This document shows, piece after piece, positions 25,737-33,581 of a stretch of DNA of 64,000 bases. The notes below the pieces were generated by a model. That model was not told where the DNA came from. It was given only the letters and a program-made list of their open reading frames with translations, and did not search any database. This DNA comes from Mycobacterium sp. 852002-40037_SCH5390672 (GTDB taxonomy: Bacteria; Actinomycetota; Actinomycetes; Mycobacteriales; Mycobacteriaceae), in contig NZ_LZTA01000070.1 in NCBI RefSeq assembly GCF_001665875.1, positions 62,001-126,000 on the forward strand, given 5' to 3'. The translations under genes and the position numbers were made by a program. Each line of letters starts with the position of its first letter. Position 1 is the stretch's first letter.

Positions 25737-26753
25737 TCAGAACTGCAGCGCGTGAAACCGCCAGTCCAGCACCGGACGGTCCGGCTCAGTCGCGGTGTCG
25801 CTGACCGCATACACCAGCGACCGCAGCCCGAGCACGCCACCGTGATCGGTCGGTTCGGCCGATTCGATGTGCAGTTCGCTGTACAGGGTGTCGCCCTCGT
25901 GCACGGGCCCGGTGTGATCGCAGGACTGCCAGTTCAACACCGTCACCAGATTGGGCAGTAACCTGCTCGCCTGCGCGAATGCCAGCCCGATGGTATGCCC
26001 GCCGTACACCAGCCGGCGCCCGCCGACTCGCGAATCGTGATGTGTGGCAGCAATGTTCAGGGTGAGCCGGGCGAGTTCGGGAGCGCTGCTGACCACGTCG
26101 GCGGTGCTGTGCAGCACCGAACCCGCCAGGGCGGGATCGAAGTGTGGACCGGGCACCTTGTCGCGGAACACCTCGCCGTCCCATTGCGCGGTCGGATCGT
26201 GGGCCGGGCCGGGCACGTCGGCGCCGATGGCGGACAGATCGTCGTGCGGTGCGTCCCCGGGCGTGAAATCGGGGCCGGCCGGCAGCATTCCGCATCGGTA
26301 GAAGTCGAGCACCAACTGATCGGCCTGGTCGATCGTGATCATCCGAAGCGCCGCCAACCCCGTCGGCGCCCGGCCGGGCTTGGGCGAATTCGCTCGCAGC
26401 CCAACCACTTCGGTGCGGGTGTAGAGGGAATCGCCGATGACCGGGAACCGGTGGAACACCAGGCCGCGATAAAACAGGTTGGCCTTGACCCGCTGGGTCA
26501 CCAGTGTCGACTGCCCGATCGCCACGTCGCACACCAGTCCCGGATGGGCAAGCGGCGCCGGGAGGCCCGTCACCGCCCCGCACAGGTCGGCGTCCAGCGC
26601 CAGACGCAGCCGGTCACCCACGATCGCCTGGTGAGCGCCCGCCAACCCGGACGACAGCGTCATCGACGGCGCCCAGTCGAACACCTGCCCCACCGAGAGG
26701 TCGTCGAAGTACGGTCCGCCCTCGCGAATCCCCGCATACCCGTCACTGGTCAC
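25737..26753 (-). CDS. Double hot-dog hydratase-like protein (Rv0216-like)
   Basis: Protein of 338 aa with two hot-dog (MaoC-like) halves in tandem. M. tuberculosis Rv0216 (337 aa) has such a fold by crystallography and lacks an assigned substrate. The N-terminal half starts GGPYFDDLSVGQVFDWAP and has AHPGLVCDVAIGQSTLVTQRV; the C-terminal half has RRLVYGGHTIGLAFAQASRL, the hydratase-2-type motif. The start is GTG 26753 (VTSDGYAGIREGG). Reading further upstream would translate the tandem repeat at 26793-26899 and is an artefact. It is divergent from fadE3. Confidence 0.88.
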   Translation of the reverse strand: MTSDGYAGIREGGPYFDDLSVGQVFDWAPSMTLSSGLAGAHQAIVGDRLRLALDADLCGAVTGLPAPLAHPGLVCDVAIGQSTLVTQRVKANLFYRGLVFHRFPVIGDSLYTRTEVVGLRANSPKPGRAPTGLAALRMITIDQADQLVLDFYRCGMLPAGPDFTPGDAPHDDLSAIGADVPGPAHDPTAQWDGEVFRDKVPGPHFDPALAGSVLHSTADVVSSAPELARLTLNIAATHHDSRVGGRRLVYGGHTIGLAFAQASRLLPNLVTVLNWQSCDHTGPVHEGDTLYSELHIESAEPTDHGGVLGLRSLVYAVSDTATEPDRPVLDWRFHALQF

Positions 26754-26792
26754 AACGCCCCATGCTGGCAGGCTGTGGATTCGAGGGTCAAC

Positions 26793-26899
26793 TTCGTGGC
26801 GATCGCGAGCGCGGCGAAGCCGGGCGAAGCGGATCGTCACCATCAGTTCGTGGCGATCGCGAGCGCGGCGAAGCCGGGCGAAGCGGATCGTCACCATCA
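26793..26899. repeat. Tandem duplication of a 53-bp intergenic repeat (period 54 bp)
   Basis: Two copies (26793-26845 and 26847-26899), identical over 53 bp and separated by one base, fill the gap between the Rv0216-like gene and fadE3. Each contains GCGATCGC, an internal direct repeat (GGCGAAGCC / GGCGAAGCG) and the end GATCGTCACCATCA. A third, diverged copy lies at 33011-33057. Confidence 0.85.
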
Positions 26900-26919
26900 A
26901 CGCTAAAGGGTGATCGCAG

Positions 26920-28071
26920 GTGAACGACGAAGAAGAGATGCTGGTCACCACGGTGCGGACGTTCATCGACCGCGACGTCAAACCGAGCATTCGCGAGGTC
27001 GAGCACGCCAACACCTACCCCGAGGCGTGGATCGAGCAGATGAAGCGGATCGGCATCTACGGACTGGCCGTTCCGGAGGAATACGGTGGGTCGCCGGTGT
27101 CCATGCCGTGCTACGTGCGGGTCACCGAGGAACTGGCGCGCGGCTGGATGAGCCTGGCCGGTGCGATGGGCGGACACACCGTGGTCGCCAAGCTGCTGAC
27201 GCTGTTCGGTACCGAGGACCAGAAGCGGACCTACCTGCCGCGGATGGCCAGTGGCGACGTACGTGCCACCATGGCGTTGACCGAGCCCGGCGGCGGCTCG
27301 GATCTGCAGAACATGACCAGTACCGCCCTGCCTTCCGGCACCGACGGTGACGGCCTGGTGATCAACGGGTCCAAGACCTGGATCAGCAACGCGCGCCGTT
27401 CCGGGCTCATCGCCCTGCTGTGCAAGACCGACCCGGACGCCAGGCCGCGCCACCGCGGCATCTCGATCGTGCTCGTCGAGCACGGGCCGGGCCTGACGGT
27501 GTCGCGGGATCTGCCGAAGTTGGGTTACAAGGGCGTGGAGTCCTGTGAGCTGTCGTTCGACGACTTCCGGGTACCTCGGTCGGCGATACTGGGAGGCGTT
27601 GCGGGCGAAGGCTTTTCACAGATGATGAAGGGACTCGAGACGGGACGCATCCAAGTGGCCGCCCGCGCCATGGGCGTCGCCACCGCGGCGCTCGAAGACG
27701 CGCTGGCCTACGCCCAGCAGCGAGAGAGCTTCGGCCGGCCCATCTGGCAGCATCAGTCGATCGGTAACTATCTGGCCGACATGGCAACCAAACTCACCGC
27801 GGCCCGACAACTCACCCGATACGCCGCCGAGCGCTACGACAGCGGCGAACGCTGCGACATGGAAGCCGGGATGGCCAAACTGTTTGCCTCCGAGGTCGCC
27901 ATGGAGATCGCGCTGAACGCCGTGCGAATCCACGGCGGCTATGGTTATTCCACCGAATACGACGTCGAACGCTACTTCCGGGACGCGCCACTGATGATCG
28001 TCGGTGAAGGCACCAACGAGATCCAACGCAACGTGATTGCCCGCCAACTGGTGACGCGGGGCGGAATCTGA
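26920..28071 (+). CDS. fadE3: Acyl-CoA dehydrogenase FadE3
   Basis: FAD-dependent acyl-CoA dehydrogenase of 383 aa with the three-domain family layout. Helical N-terminus (LVTTVRTFIDRDVKPSIREV), middle barrel (TMALTEPGGGSDLQNM, GSKTWISNARRSGLIALLCK) and C-terminal helices with REGF-like FGRPIWQHQSIGNYLADM and the catalytic glutamate region GEGTNEIQRNVIARQL. It starts at GTG 26920, directly behind the tandem 54-bp repeat, which therefore sits in its promoter or leader region. It is divergent from the Rv0216-like gene, an order conserved with M. tuberculosis. Confidence 0.93.
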   Translation: MNDEEEMLVTTVRTFIDRDVKPSIREVEHANTYPEAWIEQMKRIGIYGLAVPEEYGGSPVSMPCYVRVTEELARGWMSLAGAMGGHTVVAKLLTLFGTEDQKRTYLPRMASGDVRATMALTEPGGGSDLQNMTSTALPSGTDGDGLVINGSKTWISNARRSGLIALLCKTDPDARPRHRGISIVLVEHGPGLTVSRDLPKLGYKGVESCELSFDDFRVPRSAILGGVAGEGFSQMMKGLETGRIQVAARAMGVATAALEDALAYAQQRESFGRPIWQHQSIGNYLADMATKLTAARQLTRYAAERYDSGERCDMEAGMAKLFASEVAMEIALNAVRIHGGYGYSTEYDVERYFRDAPLMIVGEGTNEIQRNVIARQLVTRGGI

Positions 28072-28117
28072 TCCGGCTCACCAATCTCGCGGCCCGCGAA
28101 CGAAGTTTGGGAGTATA

Positions 28118-28143
28118 TTTGCCTGACTTCTCCGGCAGGCAAA
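28118..28143. promoter_or_regulatory. Perfect 8-bp inverted repeat upstream of the dispanin gene
   Basis: TTTGCCTG and CAGGCAAA flank a 10-base loop in the 130-bp gap between fadE3 and the dispanin-like gene, just after an AT-rich GTATATTT. It could be an operator or a fadE3 transcript hairpin. There is no T-run after it, so an intrinsic terminator is less likely. Confidence 0.4.
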
Positions 28144-28201
28144 CCGGTATGGAAGTAAAGCTGTTCGCCAGCCGAGGGAATTACAGGGAAAGGCAGCCGC
28201 C

Positions 28202-28669
28202 ATGAGTTATCCCCCCGTGCCGCCCGGAGGTTCGCCAGAATGGCCGGGGCAACAACCGGAATGGCAAGGCCAGCAACCGGAATGGCAGGGCCAGCAGCCC
28301 GCCGGGTGGCAAGCTCAGCAGCCGCCGGGCTGGCAGGGCCACCCGCCGCCCGCCGGATGGCCGGCGCCGCAGCCGGGATGGCAGGAGCCCGAGAACTATC
28401 TGGTCTGGGCGATCCTGTGCACGGTGCTGTGCTGCCTGCCGCTCGGCATCGTGTCGATCGTCTACTCCAACAAGGTGTCCGGGTTGTGGGCTCAGGGCCG
28501 CTACGCCGAGGCCCACGAGGCGTCCAACAATGCCAAGAAGTGGGCCATCATCGGCGCGGTCGTGGGCGCCGTCGCCGCGGTGATCGGCGCCGTGCTGTGG
28601 TTCGCCATGTTCGCGGCCATCGTGTCTTCCATCCCGTCCACGACCACCACCACCTATTCGGGCTTCTGA
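28202..28669 (+). CDS. CD225/dispanin-family membrane protein
   Basis: Small membrane protein of 155 aa. Residues 1-60 are a Pro/Gln/Trp-rich cytoplasmic tail built from 7-residue repeats (PEWPGQQ, PEWQGQQ, PEWQGQQ, then looser PAGWQAQQ units). The CD225/dispanin domain follows: helix one YLVWAILCTVLCCLPLGIVS with adjacent cysteines, the conserved loop NKVSGLWAQGRYAEAHEASN, and helix two of about 30 residues. It ends in a Thr-rich tail. Bacterial dispanins are poorly characterised; some affect membrane organisation. The 3' end overlaps the opposing crotonase gene by 16 bp. Confidence 0.85.
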   Translation: MSYPPVPPGGSPEWPGQQPEWQGQQPEWQGQQPAGWQAQQPPGWQGHPPPAGWPAPQPGWQEPENYLVWAILCTVLCCLPLGIVSIVYSNKVSGLWAQGRYAEAHEASNNAKKWAIIGAVVGAVAAVIGAVLWFAMFAAIVSSIPSTTTTTYSGF

Positions 28670-29613
28670 ACAGCGGTCTCGTCCGCCAGCCCCCAGGCCA
28701 ACGCGGTATCCGCGTCGACGGTGCGCCCGGACAACACGAGATACGCTGTGCGCCAACGGCCTATCCGCCGCGTGACGCTGACGGTGCCACCGGCCCCGGG
28801 AAGCAACCCCAAGGCCAATTCGGGTAGCCCGAACACCGCATCGTCGCGGGCGGTGACCCACCCGCAAAACGCCGCCATCTCCAATCCGCTGCCCATCACC
28901 CGACCGTGCACCTCGGCCCGGCACTGCCGGCCGAGCCGGGCGGCCAGCGCGTCGAGCACCAGGGCGGGGCTGTAGCGGGTACGCGCCAGATGCGCGCTCG
29001 CCGGGTCGGCGAAGGTGCCGAACTCCGCGAGGTCCCCGCCACTGCAAAACGACGGACCGTAGCCGCTCAACGCGATACCGGTGACCGACGGATCCAGTTG
29101 CGCGACCGCCAGGGCCTCCAACAGCGCGGCGCGCGCGTCCGTCGAGAACGCGTTGTGCCGCTGCGGCCGGTTGAACACGATACGCACGACGTCGCCGTCG
29201 CGGGTCGCCCGCACCGGGTCGGCGATCTCGGGCATGCGGACCGGGCCGCGTTCGCGTAACCACTGCGCGAATTCCGGGCCGGCCTGCAGGGTCGAGTACG
29301 CCAACGATTCGGTCATCACCCCGGACAGCGTCGGACCCTGCGGATCCACCGCGCGCAACACGTCGTCACAGATCCCACTGGCCTGCGGCCAACGTCGACA
29401 GCGTGCCGTCAGCTCGTCCACGCTCGCCGACACCGACTCGACGGTGACCACGCGCCGGTCGGCGCAGGGCTCCTCGGTCAGTGTGAAAGTTGCTGTGTCA
29501 AGCCAGAATCCGGCCGCAGCGATGTCGGCGGCCGAGCCGACGCCGACGACCACCCCGGGCGGCGACCCCGGGCCGTCTTGCGGCGCGCTCGACAGGTCGA
29601 CCACCCGGAGCAT
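28654..29613 (-). CDS. Enoyl-CoA hydratase/isomerase-like protein with N-terminal extension
   Basis: Crotonase-fold protein of 319 aa, about 60 residues longer than usual. The N-terminal 120 residues (DLSSAPQDG ... ERGPVRMPEIADPV) look like a degenerate extra crotonase-like half. The standard core then runs RIVFNRPQRHNAFSTDARAA, GPSFCSGGDLAEFG and HGRVMGSGLEMAAFC, with the acid in LPELALGLLPGAGG. It starts at ATG 29613, only 3 bp after the fadD4 stop, so it is very probably co-transcribed with fadD4 and acts on the same CoA-ester pathway. Its end overlaps the convergent dispanin gene. Confidence 0.85.
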   Translation of the reverse strand: MLRVVDLSSAPQDGPGSPPGVVVGVGSAADIAAAGFWLDTATFTLTEEPCADRRVVTVESVSASVDELTARCRRWPQASGICDDVLRAVDPQGPTLSGVMTESLAYSTLQAGPEFAQWLRERGPVRMPEIADPVRATRDGDVVRIVFNRPQRHNAFSTDARAALLEALAVAQLDPSVTGIALSGYGPSFCSGGDLAEFGTFADPASAHLARTRYSPALVLDALAARLGRQCRAEVHGRVMGSGLEMAAFCGWVTARDDAVFGLPELALGLLPGAGGTVSVTRRIGRWRTAYLVLSGRTVDADTALAWGLADETAVQKPE

Positions 29614-29616
29614 CGG

Positions 29617-31146
29617 TCACACCGAGTACTTCTCGATCAGCCCATTCTTGTAGAGCTTGCCGGTATCGGTACGCGGCAGCTGCGCTTCGAATGCGATCGA
29701 ACGCGGGCACTTGTAGTGCGCCAGTCGGTCTCGCAGCCACGCCGTCAACTCGTCGGCGAATCCGTCGGTGGCATCGGCCGGATCGACGGTCTGCACGGCG
29801 GCCACGACGCGCTGGCCCATCTCGTCGTCGGGCACCCCGAATACCGCGGCGTCCAACACCTGCGGGTGGGTGACCAGAAGATTCTCGGCTTCCTGCGGGT
29901 AGATGTTCACCCCGCCGGAAATGATCATGTGGTGACGCCGGTCGGTCAGGTACAGGTAACCCTCGTCGTCGAGGTACCCGATGTCCCCGACGGTCGCCCA
30001 GCCGTGCTTCTCGCGCGATGACGCGGTTTTCGCCGCGTCGTTGAGGTATTCGAAGGAATAGCCGCCCTCGAAGTAGATTTCGCCGGCCTGGCCGGGCGGC
30101 AACTCGTTGCCGTGCTCGTCGAGAATGTGCACGGCGCCCCCCATGGGTTTGCCGACCGAACCCGGATGCGCCAGCCAGTCCTCGGCGGTGATCAGCGTCG
30201 ACCCGTGGGCTTCCGAGGACGCGTAGTACTCGTCGATGATCGGGCCCCACCAGTCGATCATCTGTTTCTTGATTTCCACCGGGCACGGAGCCGCCGCATG
30301 CATCACCCGCTGCAGGCTGGTCAAGTCGTACGAATGACGAACCTGCTCAGGCAGTTTCAGCATGCGGGTGAACATCGCCGGGACGAACTGGCCGTGCGTG
30401 ACCCGGTGCCGCGCGATGACGTCCAGGCAGCCTTCGGCGTCGAATTTCTCCATGACGACCGTGGTGATGCCGCCGGCCTGTGCGCTCATCGACCACACCG
30501 AGGGCGCCGTGTGGTACAGCGGCGCCGGGCTGAGGTAGATCGAATCGGGCGTCATCCAGAAACCGACAAGCGCCGACATCATGCCGGGGGCTTCGGCCGG
30601 TGGCAGGTGCGGCAATTCGCGTTTGATGCCCTTGGGCCGGCCGGTGGTGCCCGACGAGTACTGCAGCAGGTCGCCCTCGATTTCGTCGTCGATCGGGGTA
30701 TCGGGCTGATCGGCTACGCATTCCGGGTAACGCTCCCAGCCCGGCAGGTCGGCGCCTCCCTTTTCGGTGGCGATCAGCAGCAGCTCGGGCAGCCCGCCCG
30801 GCAGATGCTCGGCCAGGCCGGCGAGGGTGTCGCGCAGCACCGCCGAGCCGATGATGGCCTTGGCGCTGCTGTTGTCGATGATGTAGGCCGCCTCTGCCGC
30901 GGTCAGGTGGGTGTTGATCGGCACGTAGTACAAACCGCTGCGACGAGCCGCCCACATCACCGCGTGGATGTGCTCGTTGTTCTCCATCAGGATTGCGACG
31001 GTGTCGCCCTCGCGCAGACCCGCCTGACGGAACCGGTGCGCCAGTCGGTTGGCACGGGCTTCGAGGTCGTCGAAGGTGACGACCGTTCCGGACGGGTACA
31101 GGATGACAGCAGGTTTGTCGGCGCCGATATACGGGCGGATCTGCAT
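29617..31146 (-). CDS. fadD4: Fatty-acid-CoA ligase FadD4
   Basis: Adenylate-forming acyl-CoA synthetase of 509 aa: P-loop YSSGTTGRPKGIKREL, YYASSEAHGSTLI, TVGDIGYLDDEGYLYLTDRR, hinge to ISGGVNIYPQEAENLL, and the catalytic lysine in TDTGKLYKNGLIE. ATG 31146 (MQIRPYIGADKPAVI) is the natural start; the longer frame to 31326 lacks similarity to ligases. It is followed by the crotonase gene after 3 bp and preceded by the queA-like gene after 34 bp in the same direction, so it may lie in the SoxR-controlled transcript. Confidence 0.92.
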   Translation of the reverse strand: MQIRPYIGADKPAVILYPSGTVVTFDDLEARANRLAHRFRQAGLREGDTVAILMENNEHIHAVMWAARRSGLYYVPINTHLTAAEAAYIIDNSSAKAIIGSAVLRDTLAGLAEHLPGGLPELLLIATEKGGADLPGWERYPECVADQPDTPIDDEIEGDLLQYSSGTTGRPKGIKRELPHLPPAEAPGMMSALVGFWMTPDSIYLSPAPLYHTAPSVWSMSAQAGGITTVVMEKFDAEGCLDVIARHRVTHGQFVPAMFTRMLKLPEQVRHSYDLTSLQRVMHAAAPCPVEIKKQMIDWWGPIIDEYYASSEAHGSTLITAEDWLAHPGSVGKPMGGAVHILDEHGNELPPGQAGEIYFEGGYSFEYLNDAAKTASSREKHGWATVGDIGYLDDEGYLYLTDRRHHMIISGGVNIYPQEAENLLVTHPQVLDAAVFGVPDDEMGQRVVAAVQTVDPADATDGFADELTAWLRDRLAHYKCPRSIAFEAQLPRTDTGKLYKNGLIEKYSV

Positions 31147-31180
31147 GCGCAGACTGTACCGCCGACGAACTTGACGGGTG

Positions 31181-32257
31181 TTAAGCGGTCGTCGGTCTGC
31201 CGGGCAGCAGTAGCGCGCTGTCGCCGAATTCATGCCACAGGTAGCCGCGTTCCACGGCCTCCCGATACGCCCTGGCGACCAGCTCGGGCCCGGCGACCGC
31301 CTCGAGCAACAACAGGTGCGAGGCACCGGCTTCGTGCCACCCGGTGATCAGGCCGCTGACGACGCGACAGGGTCGGCCGGGGCCAAGCACCAGATCCGTC
31401 CAGCCGACCGCGTGGCGCACCACGCCGTCCGCGGTGGCGGCGGACTCCAGCGCGCGCGTCACCGTCGTTCCCACCGCGATCACCCGTCCGCCGCTCGCGC
31501 GCGTGAAGTTCACCAGCCGCGCGGTCGCGGCGGGCACGTGGAAGGGTTCGGCGACCGGTGGCTCGCCCGCGTCCGCCGACGACACCCCCGCGTGCAGCGT
31601 GATCGGCGCGATCGCGATGCCGGCGGCCACCAGGTCGGTGACCAGTTCTGTGCTGAACGGCCTTGCCGCACTCGGCATTTCAGCGCTACCGGGCTGTCTG
31701 GCGAACACCGTCTGGTAGTAGCGCAGCGGCCACGGCCGCCGCACATACGAGTACCGGATGGGCCGGCCGTGCCGCGCCAGGTACGACACGACATCACCTT
31801 CCACAACGACCCGCGCGGCCCACAACCGCGCCCCGCTGACCCCCGGTTGCGGGTAGGACGATTCGATGACAAGCGCCCCACCGCCCGGCATTTCGATGCG
31901 TTCGCCCGGCGCGATGTCGGTCAAGTACCCCGTCGCGTTGCCCGCCGGCCGGAGTTCGACCGCCCAGTCCAAGGCCGCGCGTGCCGTGCAGAAGTGGATG
32001 GCGATCGGCCGCCCGCCGCGGTCGCCATCGACGGCGGCGGGCAGGGTGGCCGAGTCGTTCACCACCAGCAGATCGCCCGGTCGCAGGTAATCACCGAGGT
32101 CGGCGAATCGCGCGTGGTCGACCCCGCCCGGCCGAGCGACCAGCAGCTTCACCGCGTCCCTGGCGACGCCGCGGACCTCCGGCGGCTCGGTGGCATCCGA
32201 CGCCGGCGCGCGGTGGAAATGGGTCTGCGGGCTCGCCAGCGGCCCGGAAGCGGTCAT
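31181..32257 (-). CDS. queA: QueA-like S-adenosylmethionine:tRNA ribosyltransferase-isomerase family protein
   Basis: QueA-family protein of 358 aa. QueA proper transfers the ribosyl part of SAM to 7-aminomethyl-7-deazaguanine in tRNA to form epoxyqueuosine. Recognisable elements are YLRPGDLLVVNDSATLPAAV near the N-terminus, YYQTVFARQPGSAEMPSA, ITLHAGV, RVIAVGTTVTRALES, LVLGPGRPCRVVSGLITGWH and the C-terminal AYREAVERGYLWHEFGDSALL. The usual PTAGLHF segment reads PSAARPF, so it is divergent. ATG 32257 overlaps the SDR stop (ATGA). No tgt or other queuosine gene is in the window, and mycobacteria are generally thought to lack the pathway, so another substrate is possible. Confidence 0.82.
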   Translation of the reverse strand: MTASGPLASPQTHFHRAPASDATEPPEVRGVARDAVKLLVARPGGVDHARFADLGDYLRPGDLLVVNDSATLPAAVDGDRGGRPIAIHFCTARAALDWAVELRPAGNATGYLTDIAPGERIEMPGGGALVIESSYPQPGVSGARLWAARVVVEGDVVSYLARHGRPIRYSYVRRPWPLRYYQTVFARQPGSAEMPSAARPFSTELVTDLVAAGIAIAPITLHAGVSSADAGEPPVAEPFHVPAATARLVNFTRASGGRVIAVGTTVTRALESAATADGVVRHAVGWTDLVLGPGRPCRVVSGLITGWHEAGASHLLLLEAVAGPELVARAYREAVERGYLWHEFGDSALLLPGRPTTA

Positions 32258-32970
32258 TGCGGCGTTCCGGATAGCGCCAGATCCGCGGCGCGGTAGCGGC
32301 CAGGGGCCGGCCTCGTGTCCAGCAGTCGCAGCAACGCCGGCACCACCGACGCCGGCTCGGCACGGTCGGAGATGTCCTCGGCCGGGAAGGCGGCCTGGTG
32401 CATCTCGGTGCGCATGTCGCCGGGGTCGAAGGCGTACACGCGCACCGCGGGCGTCTCGGCGGCCAGGACGGCCGACAGTTGGTCGAGCGCGGCCTTCGAC
32501 GAGCCATACCCACCCCAGCCGGGGTACGGTTCGACGGCGGCGTCGGAGGTCAGATTGACGATCACGCCGGCGTTTTCGGCGAGCGTCGGCAACGTGGCCT
32601 GGATCAGGGCCAGCGGCGCGAACAGGTTCGTCTCGTACACCGTCCACAACTCGCTCGCAGGGTAATCGGCGAGGATCGGTTGCGGGCTGGGCCCCAGCCG
32701 ACTGGCGTTGTTCACTACGAGGCCAAGCGGGCCGGCGGCGGCTGCGGCCGCGACCAACTCGGCGCGGTGCGAGGCGTCGGTGACGTCACCGGGCAGTGCG
32801 ATGAATCGGCTTGAATTCAGTGCTCGCGCAGTCGATTCCAGTTCGGAGGCGCGTCGGGCATCGCCGACGACGGTCCAGCCGCGGTCGAGCAGGGCGGCGG
32901 TAACCGCGCTCCCGAAACCGCGCGAGGCGCCGGTGACGATCGCGACGGGTTGTTGTTTGGATTGAGTCAT
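32254..32970 (-). CDS. Short-chain dehydrogenase/reductase
   Basis: SDR-family NAD(P)-dependent oxidoreductase of 238 aa. It shows the Rossmann motif VTGASRGFGSA, a basic residue pair after strand 2 (GDARRASELE) favouring NADP(H), LVVNNASRLG, the catalytic YxxxK in GYGSSKAAL and the C-terminal PGDMRTEMHQ. The start is ATG 32970, or ATG 32979 with three extra residues. It is the first gene of the minus-strand string and its promoter contains a SoxR-box-like dyad. Its stop overlaps the queA-like start. It may be a redox-stress reductase. Confidence 0.9.
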   Translation of the reverse strand: MTQSKQQPVAIVTGASRGFGSAVTAALLDRGWTVVGDARRASELESTARALNSSRFIALPGDVTDASHRAELVAAAAAAGPLGLVVNNASRLGPSPQPILADYPASELWTVYETNLFAPLALIQATLPTLAENAGVIVNLTSDAAVEPYPGWGGYGSSKAALDQLSAVLAAETPAVRVYAFDPGDMRTEMHQAAFPAEDISDRAEPASVVPALLRLLDTRPAPGRYRAADLALSGTPQ

Positions 32971-32986
32971 ACCGCCCATACTGATA

Positions 32987-33008
32987 GTTGAAGTAAACTT
33001 TAAGTCAA
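32987..33008 (-). promoter_or_regulatory. SoxR-box-like operator inside the SDR-queA promoter
   Basis: An imperfect dyad is centred on AAGTAAACTT (32991-33000), which matches the core AAGTTAACTT of the enterobacterial SoxR site at 9 of 10 positions. On the minus strand a -35-like TTGACT (33003-33008) lies just upstream and TATCAG (32981-32986) downstream. The dyad is therefore between the promoter elements, as MerR-family activators require. The start codon follows within about 20 bases, implying a very short leader. Confidence 0.7.
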
Positions 33009-33010
33009 GT

Positions 33011-33057
33011 AGCGATCGCGGGTGCGGCGCAGCCGGACGAAGCGGATCGTCACCATC
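33011..33057. repeat. Third, diverged copy of the 53-bp intergenic repeat
   Basis: This 47-bp segment matches the repeat at 26793-26899 with 5 differences, in the same orientation, including the ends GCGATCGCG and CGGATCGTCACCATC. It lies between the SoxR box and the soxR start codon. Such dispersed copies in promoter gaps suggest a mobile or REP-like family. Confidence 0.75.
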
Positions 33058-33085
33058 TCGACAGCCCGAATTCGAGAAGGCCACA

Positions 33086-33553
33086 ATGGATAAACGAGAC
33101 TTGTTCACCGTCAGCGAGATAGCGAACCGCAGCGGCTTCGCGGCATCGGCGATCCGGTTCTACGAGAGCCAGGGCCTGATCACGGCAAGCCGCACGGCCG
33201 GCGGTCAGCGCCGCTTCGAGCGGCAGATGCTGCGCCGCCTGGCCTTCATCCGGGCCGCCCGCAACGTCGGCCTGAGTCTCGAGGAGGTCGCCGCCGCGCT
33301 GGCGAAACTTCCATACGGTCGCACACCGACCCGCGCCGACTGGGCTGGACTGTCGAAAACGTGGCGCGCCCGCCTCGACGATCAGATCGCCGGGCTGATC
33401 GCGCTGCGCGACAACCTGGACTCGTGCATCGGCTGCGGTTGCCTGTCACTGAAGCGCTGCGCCATCTCCAATCCGGGCGACCTGGCGGCCGGCGCCGGAG
33501 CGGGCGCGGTGTACCTGCCGAGATCGCTACGACGGCAGGCGATCAGCCGCTAG
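33086..33553 (+). CDS. soxR: Redox-sensitive MerR-family regulator SoxR
   Basis: SoxR-type regulator of 155 aa. The N-terminal winged HTH (TVSEIANRSGFAASAIRFYE) is followed by a dimerisation helix. The [2Fe-2S] ligand loop CIGCGCLSLKRC has cysteines 114, 117, 119 and 125 in the C-x2-C-x-C-x5-C spacing of E. coli SoxR. In actinomycetes SoxR responds mainly to redox-cycling compounds rather than superoxide and controls oxidoreductases. It is divergent from the SDR gene, its likely direct target through the dyad at 32987-33004. No soxS is visible. This gene replaces nadR/Rv0213c in position. Confidence 0.92.
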   Translation: MDKRDLFTVSEIANRSGFAASAIRFYESQGLITASRTAGGQRRFERQMLRRLAFIRAARNVGLSLEEVAAALAKLPYGRTPTRADWAGLSKTWRARLDDQIAGLIALRDNLDSCIGCGCLSLKRCAISNPGDLAAGAGAGAVYLPRSLRRQAISR

Positions 33554-33581
33554 GGCCTTGCTTGCCTCGCCGCTGCTCGCG

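Noticed and set aside
26793..26899. Possible CRISPR array
   Set aside because: Only two units, separated by a single base rather than by unique spacers, and no cas genes.
26754..27014. N-terminal extension of the Rv0216-like protein containing a repeated peptide (TIRFARLRRARDRHE)
   Set aside because: It is only translation of the 54-bp tandem DNA repeat. The GTG at 26753 gives the correct length for the family.
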